Assembly (NCBI GenBank): GCA_016871805.1
Contig: VHCG01000027.1
Span: 1-53,556 of the forward strand
Direction: 5' to 3'
DNA from: Verrucomicrobiota bacterium
GTDB taxonomy: Bacteria > Verrucomicrobiota > Verrucomicrobiia > Limisphaerales > UBA9464
Length of the DNA stretch: 53,556 nt
A model generated the notes under the pieces. It was given only the letters and a program-made list of their open reading frames with translations, was not told the DNA's origin and did no database searches. Below are positions 16,760 to 25,753 of this stretch, piece after piece (position 1 is the first letter of the stretch; the number at the start of each line of letters is the position of its first letter). The position numbers were made by a program, and so were the translations under genes.

Positions 16760-17121
16760 CGGCCTAAACAAGCCCCACCAGAGACCACCAGGGAAAAACC
16801 AACCCGGGATTTTCCGCTGGCACACCACAAATTCGTTCTCAACCACCCAATCCCGCCGAAACAGGTACGCCACGGCATGGATTTCCAGGGTTTTTTTTGA
16901 GGTCTTGCAGAAGTGAGAATGGCTCACTGCTTGCATCTAAAGAGACAGAAAGGCGCTTTGATCGCGATGAGTCCAACTGCCCCCAATCCATTCCGCCCGC
17001 AGGCAAACACGCACCCTTCAGGGTCTCTCACATCTTGGGTCGCGATAACAGCGATCCCTTGAGCAGGCCTCAAGCTCCTGACAGCCTTCATGGAAGGAGT
17101 CCGTTACCCGGGATACACCCA
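16760..17121. other. 362-bp gene-free leader upstream of the sugar cluster
   Basis: I see no credible gene here. It contains an eight-T run at 16891-16898, the dyad AGTGAG-AATGG-CTCACT at 16912-16928 with a TTGCAG (16905-16910) that could be a -35 element partly under it, and a GGAAGGAG at about 17091-17098 that is too far from the ATG at 17122 to be its ribosome-binding site. An in-frame extension of the acetyltransferase to 16897 crosses this region but shows no protein-like composition. It probably contains the promoter and a long 5' leader of the cluster. Confidence 0.4.
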
Positions 17122-17703
17122 ATGCAATCCACTTCAAAAACCGACGAGGTGTTCATCCATCCGATGGCTCTTGTGGAAACCTCTGAGATCGGCAAAGGCA
17201 CCAAGGTTTGGGCATTCGCCCAGGTCATGTCGGGCGCTTGCATCGGCTCCAATTGCAACATCGCGGGACACGCTTTCGTGGAGACGGGAGCCTTGCTGGG
17301 CAGCCGGGTGACGTTGAAGAACCAGGTGATGGTGTGGAACGGCGTGACGATCGAGGATGACGTCTTCGTCGGCCCCGGCGTGATTTTCACGAATGACCTG
17401 ACCCCCCGCAGCCCGAGGACGCCAGCGGCTGCCGAACGCTACAGCACCCCGGCAAAATGGTTGGGCCGGACGCGGATCGGTCGTGGGGCATCCATCGGAG
17501 CCGGGTCGGTGATACTTCCCGTGAACGTTGGCACCCACGCCATGATCGCCGCCGGTTCGGTGGTCACCAAGGACGTGCCTCCTCACGCACTGATGAAGGG
17601 CAATCCCGCCCGGGTCTCGGGATGGGTCTGCTTCTGCGGCTCCAAACTGGATGAACATCGGGCGTGTCCCTCCTGCAAAAAGATCATCACTGTCCCTGAG
17701 TGA
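17122..17703 (+). CDS. Hexapeptide-repeat N-acetyltransferase (WbpD/WlbB-like)
   Basis: The 193-residue product is a left-handed beta-helix acyltransferase. Hexapeptide repeats run from 'FIHPMALVETSEIGKGTKVW' through 'IGSNCNIAGHAFVETGALLG', 'VTIEDDVFVGPGVIFTND' and 'IGRGASIGAGSVILP' to 'IAAGSVVTKDVPPHALMKGN', with 'GNPARVSGWVCFCG' at the end. WbpD/WlbB enzymes acetylate the 3-amino group of UDP-GlcNAc(3NH2)A. The C-terminal CFCGSKL...CPSCKK adds four Cys in a zinc-ribbon-like arrangement, which is common in this subgroup. The neighbouring dehydrogenase and aminotransferase support this reaction. The ATG at 17122 (MQSTSKTDEVFIHP) is chosen because it begins the first repeat. The stop overlaps the next start by 4 nt (GTGA). 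Confidence 0.85.
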   Translation: MQSTSKTDEVFIHPMALVETSEIGKGTKVWAFAQVMSGACIGSNCNIAGHAFVETGALLGSRVTLKNQVMVWNGVTIEDDVFVGPGVIFTNDLTPRSPRTPAAAERYSTPAKWLGRTRIGRGASIGAGSVILPVNVGTHAMIAAGSVVTKDVPPHALMKGNPARVSGWVCFCGSKLDEHRACPSCKKIITVPE

Positions 17704-18479
17704 TCGAACGGCGGCGCCCGCCGCCCAACAGAATTGCAATCCAGACCAAGACGAACGTGTACAGAGGACTTAAAGTTTCAGTTCTGATCCCCGCCTACAA
17801 CGAGGAGTCCAAGATCGGGGCGGTCGTTTCCAGAGTACCCAAGGATCTCGTAGACCTGATTCTCGTCGTTGATGACGGCTCGACGGATCGCACGGCGGAC
17901 GTCGCAAGGGCCGAGGGGGCCGAGGTGCTGTCACTGGGGGCCGTTCTCGGCGTAGGAGCCGCCCTGCGTTCAGGAATCCGCCTGTCGCAAAGCCGAGGCA
18001 TCGACGTCGCCATCTTCATGGCGGGGAACAACAAGGACGAGCCCAAGGAGATACCCAGGCTTCTCGATCCGATCGTGGAATCCGGTCAGGACATCGTCAT
18101 GGGTTCACGATTCCTGTCAGGAGGTCGCTACGGGGGAGACATGCCCGCCTACCGCAAATTCGCGACCCGCCTACACCCCTGGCTCCTCAGCCTGTTCTGC
18201 GGCAAGAGGATCACCGAGTCCACCAATGGTTTCAGGGCCTTCCGACTCGACCGGCTTGCGGACAGGCGTATCGACCTCGATCAGCCGTGGCTCGATGGCT
18301 ACGCCCTCGAAGTCTACATCCTCTACAAGTTCATCACACTCGGTTTCAAACACACGGAAGTGCCGTGCACCAAGATCTACCCCCCAAAGAAGCTGGGCAT
18401 CACCAAGATGAAGCCCGTGGTGGGGTGGTGGGATATTCTCCGGCCCGTGTTCATCCTCGGACTCAAACTCAAACGATAA
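17700..18479 (+). CDS. Family 2 glycosyltransferase (polyprenyl-phosphate type)
   Basis: The 259-residue GT-A protein has 'VSVLIPAYNEESKIGAVV' at the N terminus, the UDP/metal-binding 'LILVVDDGSTDRTADVA', 'GVGAALRSGI', 'IVMGSRFLSGG' and 'ESTNGFRAFR'. These match the dolichol/undecaprenyl-phosphate-mannose/glucose synthase-like branch of GT2. No C-terminal membrane helices follow, so this is the short soluble form. It overlaps the acetyltransferase by 4 nt using a GTG start; an internal GTG at 17757 (VYRGLKVSVLIP) is an alternative. Its place among the diacetamido-uronate genes suggests it transfers a sugar to lipid carrier or glycan, but the substrate cannot be read from the sequence. Confidence 0.87.
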   Translation: MIERRRPPPNRIAIQTKTNVYRGLKVSVLIPAYNEESKIGAVVSRVPKDLVDLILVVDDGSTDRTADVARAEGAEVLSLGAVLGVGAALRSGIRLSQSRGIDVAIFMAGNNKDEPKEIPRLLDPIVESGQDIVMGSRFLSGGRYGGDMPAYRKFATRLHPWLLSLFCGKRITESTNGFRAFRLDRLADRRIDLDQPWLDGYALEVYILYKFITLGFKHTEVPCTKIYPPKKLGITKMKPVVGWWDILRPVFILGLKLKR

Positions 18480-18485
18480 CAATCC

Positions 18486-19514
18486 ATGGGAAACGGCATC
18501 GTCATCAACTGCGTCGGGGTCGGTCACTGGGGTCCAAACCTGGTCCGCGCACTCACAACCCACCCCGACGCGCGAGTCGGACTGGTCTGCGACATCTCAG
18601 AGGATCGGCTCAAGCTGATCCGACAGAAGATCCCCAGCGTGGGGGGCTTCACCACGGACAGCACCGCTGCGCTGACGGATCCCAAGGCGGATGCGGTCGT
18701 GATTGCCACACCAGCCAAGACTCACTTCTCCCTCGCGAAGACAGCCTTGGAGGCAGACAAGCATGTCCTCGTCGAGAAACCAATTTGTCTCACGTCCTCC
18801 GAGGCCACCGAGCTCATCCGCATCGCCGAGGAACGGAAGCGAATTCTGGCAGTGGGTCATGTTTTCCTCTTCAACAATGCCGTCCGCGGACTTCGCAACA
18901 TCATCCGTTCCGGTGAGCTCGGTCCGGTCAAGTACATCTACTCGACCAGGACCAATCTCGGTCCGATCCGGAGCGACGTGAATGCCCTGTGGGACCTCGC
19001 GGCCCACGACCTCAGCATCTTCGACCATTGGCTGGGGACCGAGGCGCTGAGCGTCACCGCCAGCGGCAAGGCCTTCATCAAGCCCGGGATTGAGGATGTC
19101 GTATTCGCCAGCTGCGAGTATCCCAACGGAATCATCGCATCGGTCCACGCCAGCTGGTTGAACCCTCGAAAGGTGCGGGAAATCACCGTGGTGGGTGAAC
19201 ACAAGATGGCGGTCCTCGACGACATCGATCTCAACAATCCTCTCCGCATCTACAACAAGTCGGTGGCAATCGAGCGGGAACCCATCTATTCCGACAGCTT
19301 CGGCAGCTTCAGGACCCAGATCCGGAACGGGGATGTCCTGATCCCTTACCTCGGAGGCGGCGAACCCTTGGCCGCCGAGTGTTCTCACTTCATCGACTGC
19401 GTCCTCGGAAGAACGACGCTGATCAACGATGCCCAGGGCGGACTTCGCGTGCTCAAGGCACTGGAAGCCGCAGACCGCTCCCTCAAGGAAAACTCCCGGG
19501 CAGTCCAAGTCTGA
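18486..19514 (+). CDS. Gfo/Idh/MocA family sugar-nucleotide dehydrogenase (WbpB-like)
   Basis: The 342-residue NAD-dependent oxidoreductase has an N-terminal Rossmann fold with 'INCVGVGHWGPNLVRAL', then 'DAVVIATPAKTHFSLAKTAL', the signature 'HVLVEKPICLT' (the Lys of EKP is catalytic) and the C-terminal domain with 'LAVGHVFLFNNAVRGL' and 'DLAAHDLSIFDHWLG' (catalytic His region). WbpB/WlbA enzymes oxidise the 3-hydroxyl of UDP-GlcNAc uronate, and the presence of the aminotransferase and acetyltransferase partners makes that the best reading. It begins 6 nt after the glycosyltransferase stop. I assign the function by context; the family alone is broad. Confidence 0.85.
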   Translation: MGNGIVINCVGVGHWGPNLVRALTTHPDARVGLVCDISEDRLKLIRQKIPSVGGFTTDSTAALTDPKADAVVIATPAKTHFSLAKTALEADKHVLVEKPICLTSSEATELIRIAEERKRILAVGHVFLFNNAVRGLRNIIRSGELGPVKYIYSTRTNLGPIRSDVNALWDLAAHDLSIFDHWLGTEALSVTASGKAFIKPGIEDVVFASCEYPNGIIASVHASWLNPRKVREITVVGEHKMAVLDDIDLNNPLRIYNKSVAIEREPIYSDSFGSFRTQIRNGDVLIPYLGGGEPLAAECSHFIDCVLGRTTLINDAQGGLRVLKALEAADRSLKENSRAVQV

Positions 19515-19565
19515 GCTGTCAGGACCCATCCATTCCAAATCACTCTCAAATCCACCATCTTCCCA

Positions 19566-20675
19566 ATGCAGATTCCACTCGTTGACCTGCAGGCACAGTA
19601 CCGCTCCATCTCATCAGAGGTTGCCGCTGCGATGCAGGAAGTCCTGGACGAGTCCGGCTTCATCCTCGGTAGGCAGGTCAAGGCTTTCGAGGACTCTTTC
19701 GCCAACTTCAGCGGTGCCAAACACTGCATCGGTGTCGCCAATGGGACCGACGCCCTCCACCTCATTCTCAGGGCCGCAGTGATCGGTCCGGGTGATGAGG
19801 TGATCGTCCCCGCGTTCACCTTTGTGGCCACCGCTCTTGGAGTCATGCTTGCGGGAGCAACGCCTGTCATGGTGGACGTTCGAAGGGAGGATGCCTTGAT
19901 CGATCCCGATCAGATCGAGAAGGCGATAACCCCCCGGACCAAGGCCATCATGGCTGTCCATCTCTACGGCCGCTGTGCCGACATGGACGCCATATACAAG
20001 GTGGCCAAAGCCCACGGCTTGAAGGTCTACGAGGATGCCGCACAAGCCCATGGTGCCACGTTCCAGGGTCGTCCTGCAGGGTCGATCGGCGACGCCGCAG
20101 GGTTCAGCTTCTATCCGGGCAAGAACCTTGGGGCCTACGGCGATGGAGGAGCGATCACCACCAACGACTCCAACCTATACGACCGGTTGGTCCTCCTCAG
20201 GAACTGGGGCTCAAGGAAGAAATATCACCACGAGGAGATGGGGCTGAACAGCCGTCTCGACACACTCCAGGCTGCGATCCTCTCCGTGAAGCTGGCGAAA
20301 CTTGCGGGATGGAATTCACGCCGCCGCGACCACGCCTCATACTACAGCAGCGCCTTGGACCAGATCGGATCCTGGGCGCGCCCGTGCGACATGCCGGGAC
20401 GCGATCCCGTCTACCACCTCTACGTGGTCCGCGTGCCCAACCGCGATCGTGTGCTTGCAGAGCTCAACCAGCGGGGTGTCGGCGCCGGCATCCACTATCC
20501 CTTCCCCCTCCACAAATTGGCCCTGTTCAAGGGAGTCATCCCTTCCGACCTGTCCTTCCCGGAAGCGGAAGGCTGGGCCCAGGAATGCCTTAGCCTTCCC
20601 ATCTACTCAGAGCTTAGTGAGGAGCAGAGGGCGGCGGTCATCGACGGGTTCAAAGCCGTCATCCGCACCGCCTAG
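19566..20675 (+). CDS. DegT/DnrJ/EryC1 sugar aminotransferase (WbpE-like)
   Basis: The 369-residue PLP enzyme starts '[13 protein letters not shown]', a typical WbpE/WecE opening, and contains '[17 protein letters not shown]', '[11 protein letters not shown]', '[11 protein letters not shown]', and the PLP lysine in '[18 protein letters not shown]' (K186), followed by '[14 protein letters not shown]' and 'HYPFPLHKL'. WbpE-type enzymes transfer an amino group from glutamate to the 3-keto sugar made by the WbpB partner. The acetyltransferase at 17122 would then acetylate the product. UDP-GlcNAc 6-dehydrogenase (WbpA) and the epimerase (WbpI) are not in the window. The gene ends with TAG 51 nt before the convergent AsmA-like gene. 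Confidence 0.9.
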   Translation: MQIPLVDLQAQYRSISSEVAAAMQEVLDESGFILGRQVKAFEDSFANFSGAKHCIGVANGTDALHLILRAAVIGPGDEVIVPAFTFVATALGVMLAGATPVMVDVRREDALIDPDQIEKAITPRTKAIMAVHLYGRCADMDAIYKVAKAHGLKVYEDAAQAHGATFQGRPAGSIGDAAGFSFYPGKNLGAYGDGGAITTNDSNLYDRLVLLRNWGSRKKYHHEEMGLNSRLDTLQAAILSVKLAKLAGWNSRRRDHASYYSSALDQIGSWARPCDMPGRDPVYHLYVVRVPNRDRVLAELNQRGVGAGIHYPFPLHKLALFKGVIPSDLSFPEAEGWAQECLSLPIYSELSEEQRAAVIDGFKAVIRTA

Positions 20676-20726
20676 CTCTTCCGGAAGGTCACTCCGTTCG
20701 GATCGCTCTGCTCGGATTTCCAAAGC

Positions 20727-23700
20727 TCAACGAAGTCCCGACCCTCCCTTCGGCTCAGACCCCTGGAACACCCCCTTCAGGACCTTGAACGGTCTCAGCG
20801 GTGCCAGGAGGAATGAAGGCACGTGCCGGAGCTCAGCCTCCGGCTGTCCGAGCGTGCCCCCTACCTTGTACTCGAAGAGCTTCGTGAACGGAGCAAGGAC
20901 GACGTCGAGGATTGCACCCAAAAGCGGGACGTCGCGCAGGGGACGGGCCTCGAGAACCAGATCCACCTTGCCGTCGAAGTCGACTCCTCCCTTCAGGTCG
21001 AGACGCATCGCCGAGGAGATGAGTTCAACCCTGTGGAAATCCACCGTGTTGTTGGTCAGGGTGAAGATGCCGGTACCCGCGTTGAACTGGGCCTTGCCCA
21101 TGCCCGGGGCCACTGCGTCGAACACCGGGGAGAGAAGTCCGAAGAGGGGAAGTCCCCAAAGGAGGCCATCCCGGATCTCGGCGTTGCCACGCCCCTTCCA
21201 AGGCATGCCTTTTCGGCTCTGCCCCTGCTCCACCAGAACCTGACCACTCAGCAGGCCTCCGAGCTGGTTCATCCGCATCGCCAGATCCTCCATCAAGAGA
21301 TCCACACGGACATCCCTGAATCTTGGATCCGCGGTGAAACGGGTGTTTCTGGGCTCCGTCATATCGAGCTGGATGTCCGTCTCAAGCGACCCACCGTAAA
21401 AGCCCGACGTGACGTTGGTGATCGAAAGCCTGTCCGCCTTCCATCCGACGGTGGCCACAAGGTTCGTGAACTTGAAGTACCACCACTCGAACGCCGGTGC
21501 CCGGGCCTTGAACACCACGTCCGCCTCCGCTTCGTCCGCGGTCGGGATCACGCCGTTGACCTCGACCTCGGGCGGGACCGGGAAATGATACGGCGCGAGC
21601 GTGTCGGCTGTACGAGGACCGATCACTCGAGCGAGCGACGCCAGATCCACCCTCGCGGTCGCGTTGGTGAACCACAGCAGGTTGGCCTTCGGATCGAACC
21701 TCATCCAGGGAGCCAGGATCCGATTCGTGGACTGCAGGAGATCCGTCCCGATGAAGAGGATGTTGTCGTTGGTATAGTGGACCGTGGTCCGGAGTTCGGT
21801 CACGGGTTCCAGACGGTAGATGGCGTTGGTGATCGACACCCGGGCGGTGCCCACGAGATCCGCGACGCTCCGGGTATTCCCACGAACCTCGGCCAGGATC
21901 TCCGGCAGGGAGGCGAGTTGGATCATGTCAAACTGCCGGGCCAAGCCCGGAGCCCGGATGACAGGTCGGAACACCAACGGATCCAAGGTGCTCGAAACCC
22001 GGGCATCGAAGTCCCCATCGACGGGATCCCACGTGCCATCGGCCTGCACCGCACCGCCCCCCTTCGAGACGCGGAGGGTTTCCAGCCGCACTTGTTCCCG
22101 ATTCCAGGAAGCCTTCAGGCCGGCCTCGTCCAAAGTCACCCCACCCCACGACACCGGCGCCGCATCGAGGGTTCCCCCGAGGGAGATTTCTCGGCGGAGC
22201 GGCTCCTTCCACTCCCGCAATGGAATCGTCCACTCCGGCAGTCTCCCGGAGGCCGCCACGGCAAGCCGGACCCGGGAGTTGGTCCCGATGTCCTGGCGTG
22301 ACCACGACTGCCAGAGCTCGGCAGGCAGAACGGTCGACAGGCCCCGGATCCCAACGTCGGCCCGAAGAGCCGCCTCCATCTCACGCGACCTGGCATCGAC
22401 CGTGCCTGAGGCCATGACCACACCGTCCTCGAATCGCGCCTCCAGGTTAGTGACGGAAGCCCGACCGTCCACCCAGTCGACGCGAGCTCCGAGGGAGCCG
22501 AGGCGCAATCCCGAAGCAAGAATAGGATGGTCGAGACTCGGCTCCAGGTGAAGCCGCCATGGGGCAAGGTTCGTCCAGAAGGCCGACAGGACAGGAAGGC
22601 TTTGGGTGGGCACCGGGTGAACACTCCCCCGGAGCCTGAGCCCCGCAGCTCCATTTCCCTCGATCCGGAGGCCTTCCGAAGCCATCTCGAAGTCGAAACC
22701 CCGAGGGCTCCAGTCATTCGTGGGATTCCAGATTCGGGCGTCGATCGACGCGTTGGTGGCAGAACCCCACGGTGAGATGAGGTCCCGGAAGCGGAGGTCC
22801 AGTCGGCTCAGGTACCCACCGTCAAGATCGAGGCCAGCCCGGGCGATGGCCCGGATTCCTTCGCCGGTCGACACCTCGGGAAAGCGGTTGGTGGATAGCG
22901 TCACCCCCCTGATCTGGAGCCGGCCGATGTTGAGACCGTCCCGCTCAAGGGAACGGGAGTTCAACTGCCAATCCAGATGGGAGGGACGGGCCTCGGCGGC
23001 CAGGACCTGGAAACCGACCTGCCAGTCCAATCCGGCGAAGGATCCAAGCGACGTCCGGACCGCATCGGAGCCGAGGTGGAACAGGCCCCTCAAGGTCGGA
23101 GGCTTTTCGGCATCCGGCGAGACGCTCAACCGAAGGCGAACGCCCTCGAAGGTTCCCAGGTCATTGGTGACACCCGACGTCTCCAGTCGGAATTCGACGA
23201 GGGACCTCTCGGGATGTTCCCCGTCGATGGCAAACGCCAGAGCGAGCTTTGGCGGGTTCCTGAAGCCAGTTGTTTCAAGACGGTTCAGAATCCGGGCCAG
23301 CGGACCACTCTGCACCGAAAGTACCGGCGCGGTGGCATCACGAGGGACCGCGCTGCGGCTGGAGAACAAACTGGGCGTTCCCCGAAGGCTACCCATCGCC
23401 TCGAAGGAGAGGGAGTTGATCCGGGCCGAGAATCCCACGAGGCGCCACGTGTGGTATTCCTCAAACTCGAGGTCGCCCACGATCTGGTTCAACTTGAGCA
23501 GCGCCGCCGAATCCCCGGGCCCACCGTCCACCGGGAGGGACACCTCACCGCCGACGAGTCCAAGCGATTCCACGATCGGGAGCTCCGGATCCCACAGGGC
23601 GAGTGGGTTGATCCGGAGGTGCAGCTTCTGAAAGTAGGCGAACTGGCCCTCGGGACGCCCGCGGAAATGAACCAGCACATTCTCCGCGAACAACCCCTCT

Positions 23701-23966
23701 CCCCACTCGAGATGGATCCGGCTGTATTCCAGGCGGAGCCCCTGTGCCTCCAGCTGGGCGACCAGCGGTTCCCGGATGAACTCCGGCAGGCCGATCTGGT
23801 GCAGGTGCACGATCAGATAGAACAGAACGCCGGCGGGGAGATAGGCCAGCCGGACCCCCCACTTGAATCCCCTCCACCACTTCCTGAAAAACCCCCGCTC
23901 CTTCCCTCCTGGGACAACTTCCCCAGATCCACGATCCCGGGGCTCCGGTGACGCGGTTGGATTCAC
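20727..23966 (-). CDS. AsmA-like (YhdP/TamB superfamily) protein
   Basis: The 1079-residue product has an N-terminal transmembrane anchor (GVRLAYLPAGVLFYLIVHLH) followed by a very long periplasmic region of repeated beta strands, with the usual AsmA opening 'IGLPEFIREPLVAQLEAQG...LEYSRIHLEW'. The C-terminal ~200 residues carry 'GRGNAEIRDGLLWGLPLFG', 'FTLTNNTVDFHRVELIS', 'LDLKGGVDFDGKVDLVLEARPL' and 'KLFEYKVGGTLGQPE', the AsmA-like C-terminal domain. Proteins of this group form bridge-like hydrophobic grooves that move phospholipids between inner and outer membranes, and this identity is consistent with a diderm cell. It overlaps the DUF4340 gene by 4 nt and is the last gene of the Gld unit. 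Confidence 0.88.
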   Translation of the reverse strand: MNPTASPEPRDRGSGEVVPGGKERGFFRKWWRGFKWGVRLAYLPAGVLFYLIVHLHQIGLPEFIREPLVAQLEAQGLRLEYSRIHLEWGEGLFAENVLVHFRGRPEGQFAYFQKLHLRINPLALWDPELPIVESLGLVGGEVSLPVDGGPGDSAALLKLNQIVGDLEFEEYHTWRLVGFSARINSLSFEAMGSLRGTPSLFSSRSAVPRDATAPVLSVQSGPLARILNRLETTGFRNPPKLALAFAIDGEHPERSLVEFRLETSGVTNDLGTFEGVRLRLSVSPDAEKPPTLRGLFHLGSDAVRTSLGSFAGLDWQVGFQVLAAEARPSHLDWQLNSRSLERDGLNIGRLQIRGVTLSTNRFPEVSTGEGIRAIARAGLDLDGGYLSRLDLRFRDLISPWGSATNASIDARIWNPTNDWSPRGFDFEMASEGLRIEGNGAAGLRLRGSVHPVPTQSLPVLSAFWTNLAPWRLHLEPSLDHPILASGLRLGSLGARVDWVDGRASVTNLEARFEDGVVMASGTVDARSREMEAALRADVGIRGLSTVLPAELWQSWSRQDIGTNSRVRLAVAASGRLPEWTIPLREWKEPLRREISLGGTLDAAPVSWGGVTLDEAGLKASWNREQVRLETLRVSKGGGAVQADGTWDPVDGDFDARVSSTLDPLVFRPVIRAPGLARQFDMIQLASLPEILAEVRGNTRSVADLVGTARVSITNAIYRLEPVTELRTTVHYTNDNILFIGTDLLQSTNRILAPWMRFDPKANLLWFTNATARVDLASLARVIGPRTADTLAPYHFPVPPEVEVNGVIPTADEAEADVVFKARAPAFEWWYFKFTNLVATVGWKADRLSITNVTSGFYGGSLETDIQLDMTEPRNTRFTADPRFRDVRVDLLMEDLAMRMNQLGGLLSGQVLVEQGQSRKGMPWKGRGNAEIRDGLLWGLPLFGLLSPVFDAVAPGMGKAQFNAGTGIFTLTNNTVDFHRVELISSAMRLDLKGGVDFDGKVDLVLEARPLRDVPLLGAILDVVLAPFTKLFEYKVGGTLGQPEAELRHVPSFLLAPLRPFKVLKGVFQGSEPKGGSGLR

Positions 23967-25741
23967 GGGGCGGAGAGATCCCGGAACACGTCCTCGTAGA
24001 GCGTCACCGGAAACTCCATCAGCAAGGGGTCCGCATCGGTATCAAACCGAACGAGGGCGAACATGTTGTTGGCCGGATTCTTGCCGCCGAACTGGAACCG
24101 CACCAAGGCCGGGCCGCTTCCCGGACGAAACCTCAGGTCGACGCTGTGATCGACCTCCTTGAACTTCAACAGTCCCAGCTGCTCCTCCTCAGGCGTCCGA
24201 TATCGGGTCGAGTCGACCCGGCCCAGACGGAAGAGGGTCTCGTTCACGGCCTCATCCAGGAACGCCGCCGGTGACCCCGATGACCCCGAAGAGGCGGTCC
24301 ATCGTCCATTCCCCCCTCGGGTCAGCACCCGCTGCCGTCCCTTCTGCTGGATCGTGATCTCGACGACATTGGTGGGGTCGAAACGCATCAGGCGAACCTG
24401 GTCCGCAACCTCCGGCAGACGGAGTAGTTCCCCCAAGCGCGTGGCATAGACGCTGGGTTCGTCAGCCCTTCGGACATAGACCTTGTCGTCCAAGCCGACC
24501 TGGGATCCGAAATCCAGCCGCACCAGCTCATTGGTGCCCCCGATGAGGACAAAGCCTCGATCTGGCCTCTGGAGGCCATAGCGGCCGAGATCCGCAGGCA
24601 CATCGTTTGGAAACTCGACAATGGTCAAGCCACCCAGCTGACGAATCATCTGCTCCATCAGACCCGGATCGGCGCCGAATCGTCTCGGTTCAACCACCAT
24701 CCAGTTGGTCCCCTGCCGCTCTATCCGGACCCAGCCCCCCTCCGATCGGAACCGCACCTCCGAGACCCCGTCGAGACGCGGCGTCAGGGATCGATCCCGG
24801 AAGTTCGGGAGCGGAAGTCGGAGGAGCATCCCGGCCTGGATGGGCGCCAGGACGACGTTGGTCGTCGCCAGACGCCGGACCAACACGTGTTCCGGGGAAT
24901 TGGTGGGCACACGACCAAACTGGAGATGGACCAGATCATTGGTACCGCGGCCCAGGAGGAATTCGGATTCCGGCGGCTGAAAGCCATAGGCGGCAAGATC
25001 GACCAGGGGGGAGTCCGACACAAAGGCCGCCACGGGCGTCACCTGGAGGGCGTTGATGAGCGCCTCAATCCGCTCGGAGTCCGCCCGGGCCAACAGCGGC
25101 TTCACGAGACGCCAGGTGCCGTTCGTGGACTCCCGGACGGCGGTGAAGGCGGTGGGGCCACGGATCTCCAGGCGGTCAAAGGGCTGACCCCGGAGATCGA
25201 ACAGGCTCCGATCGCGCCAATGATCCGGGGTCGGGGGCAGGTTCTTCAGGAAGATGTCGTCACCCGTGAACACCCCATCGGCTCCGACCTGCCTGAAGTA
25301 GAACTGGGATCCCAATGGGGTCGGGCCTCCGATCTGGTAGAGCAGGGGCGCCCCGGAGGCCATTTCGAGCTTCAAGGTGAGCGGCTCGGTGTCGAATCCG
25401 AAGGCCCGGAGACTGTTTGTGCCACCGGCCGACGACAGCTCGGATGCGGAGATGACACGCCGCGGCTGGAGTTCCGACAACGCCTTGAGGAATCCCTCGA
25501 CCGACGACTTCTGGGCTCCATAGGCCACAGGCAGCGTCATCTTCCAGGCAGCTCCCGCACGATCCACGCGGACGATGCCGTTCGACCGAAGGAGCTCGAT
25601 ACCCTGCACCTGCGCCGGGTCAAAGGTCTTGAACCGGACCGCCTCCGTCCCCGCAGTGCGCGTCGGCCGATCGGTCAGGTAGGTGTATCCCCCAAGGGCC
25701 AACGCCAGCAGGACCAGGATCCATGTGGAACGGGTGTTCAT
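23963..25741 (-). CDS. DUF4340 domain protein (Gld-module accessory)
   Basis: The 592-residue product has a single N-terminal membrane segment (STWILVLLALALGGYTYLT) and then repeated DUF4340 units: 'RFKTFDPAQVQGIELLRSNG.VRVDRAG..WKM' at about residues 36-70, and a second set beginning with 'VRFRSEGGWVRIERQGTNWMV' at about 330. It resembles the proteins regularly encoded beside GldG-type auxiliary ABC subunits, where their role is unknown but presumably periplasmic. It starts 12 nt after the gldG-like stop and overlaps the AsmA-like gene by 4 nt, so all are probably translated from one message. Confidence 0.88.
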   Translation of the reverse strand: MNTRSTWILVLLALALGGYTYLTDRPTRTAGTEAVRFKTFDPAQVQGIELLRSNGIVRVDRAGAAWKMTLPVAYGAQKSSVEGFLKALSELQPRRVISASELSSAGGTNSLRAFGFDTEPLTLKLEMASGAPLLYQIGGPTPLGSQFYFRQVGADGVFTGDDIFLKNLPPTPDHWRDRSLFDLRGQPFDRLEIRGPTAFTAVRESTNGTWRLVKPLLARADSERIEALINALQVTPVAAFVSDSPLVDLAAYGFQPPESEFLLGRGTNDLVHLQFGRVPTNSPEHVLVRRLATTNVVLAPIQAGMLLRLPLPNFRDRSLTPRLDGVSEVRFRSEGGWVRIERQGTNWMVVEPRRFGADPGLMEQMIRQLGGLTIVEFPNDVPADLGRYGLQRPDRGFVLIGGTNELVRLDFGSQVGLDDKVYVRRADEPSVYATRLGELLRLPEVADQVRLMRFDPTNVVEITIQQKGRQRVLTRGGNGRWTASSGSSGSPAAFLDEAVNETLFRLGRVDSTRYRTPEEEQLGLLKFKEVDHSVDLRFRPGSGPALVRFQFGGKNPANNMFALVRFDTDADPLLMEFPVTLYEDVFRDLSAP

Positions 25742-25753
25742 CGCGTTTGGAGG

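Noticed and set aside
16815..16840. Possible sigma-54 promoter (TGGCAC at about 16817)
   Set aside because: There is no TTGC-like element at the required spacing after TGGCAC.
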